Shown here: positions 5,992 to 6,042 of the stretch, piece after piece
Numbering within the stretch: position 1 is the first letter of the stretch
Layout: each line of letters begins with the position of its first letter
Source of the DNA: Actinomycetota bacterium
GTDB taxonomy: Bacteria; Actinomycetota; Actinomycetes; JACCUZ01
Assembly: GCA_030841245.1 (NCBI GenBank)
Contig: JAVEDG010000233.1
Span: forward strand, 1-6,042
Length of the DNA stretch: 6,042 nucleotides
Direction of reading: 5' to 3'
Translations under genes and position numbers: made by a program
The notes under the pieces: model-generated
Told to the model about the DNA's origin: nothing
The model's input: only the letters and a program-made list of their open reading frames with translations
Database searches by the model: none

Positions 5992-6042
5992 GACGTCCCC
6001 TCATGCGGTGCGTGTCCCCGGAGGGCATCGTCAGGTTCTGGC

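Noticed and set aside
1..6042. CRISPR arrays, tRNA or rRNA genes, insertion sequences and prophage parts
   Set aside because: I saw no regularly spaced repeats, tRNA-like folds, transposase motifs or terminal inverted repeats. Base composition looks even across all five genes.

Overview
This is a GC-rich window of about 70% GC by eye, with strong G/C preference at third codon positions. It fits a high-GC actinobacterium. The DinB/DUF664-type protein, the actinobacterial-style PBP4 and the free-standing STAS protein agree with that, but no species can be named from the sequence alone.

All five supportable genes lie on the minus strand, so transcription runs from right to left. In that order they are: a secreted D-Ala-D-Ala carboxypeptidase of the PBP4/S13 family (5991-4660); a small STAS-domain anti-anti-sigma-type protein (4484-4119); a large secreted six-hairpin glycoside hydrolase (3935-1278); a DinB/DUF664 protein (1278-766) whose GTG start shares one base with the hydrolase stop codon; and the N-terminal 198 residues of a molybdopterin-dependent sulfite-oxidase-family protein (595 to the left edge).

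The three gaps are short (175, 183 and 170 bp). Each one holds sequence symmetry that the genes do not explain. The gap after the PBP4 gene has nested palindromes starting at the base after its stop codon. The gap before the hydrolase has a 9-bp perfect inverted repeat and, nearer the gene, an AT-richer pair of imperfect direct repeats. The gap before the sulfite oxidase has a hairpin just past the DinB stop, then a 16-bp perfect palindrome abutting a 9-bp tandem repeat.

The genes do not form one recognisable pathway. Only the hydrolase and DinB genes are clearly joined, by overlap. The PBP4 and the hydrolase act outside the membrane, on peptidoglycan and on an unidentified glycan. The other three are predicted to be cytoplasmic as far as can be seen. 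I did not find a convincing undescribed multi-gene system. The best leads are the repeat-rich promoter regions and the unassigned hydrolase with its overlapping DinB partner.
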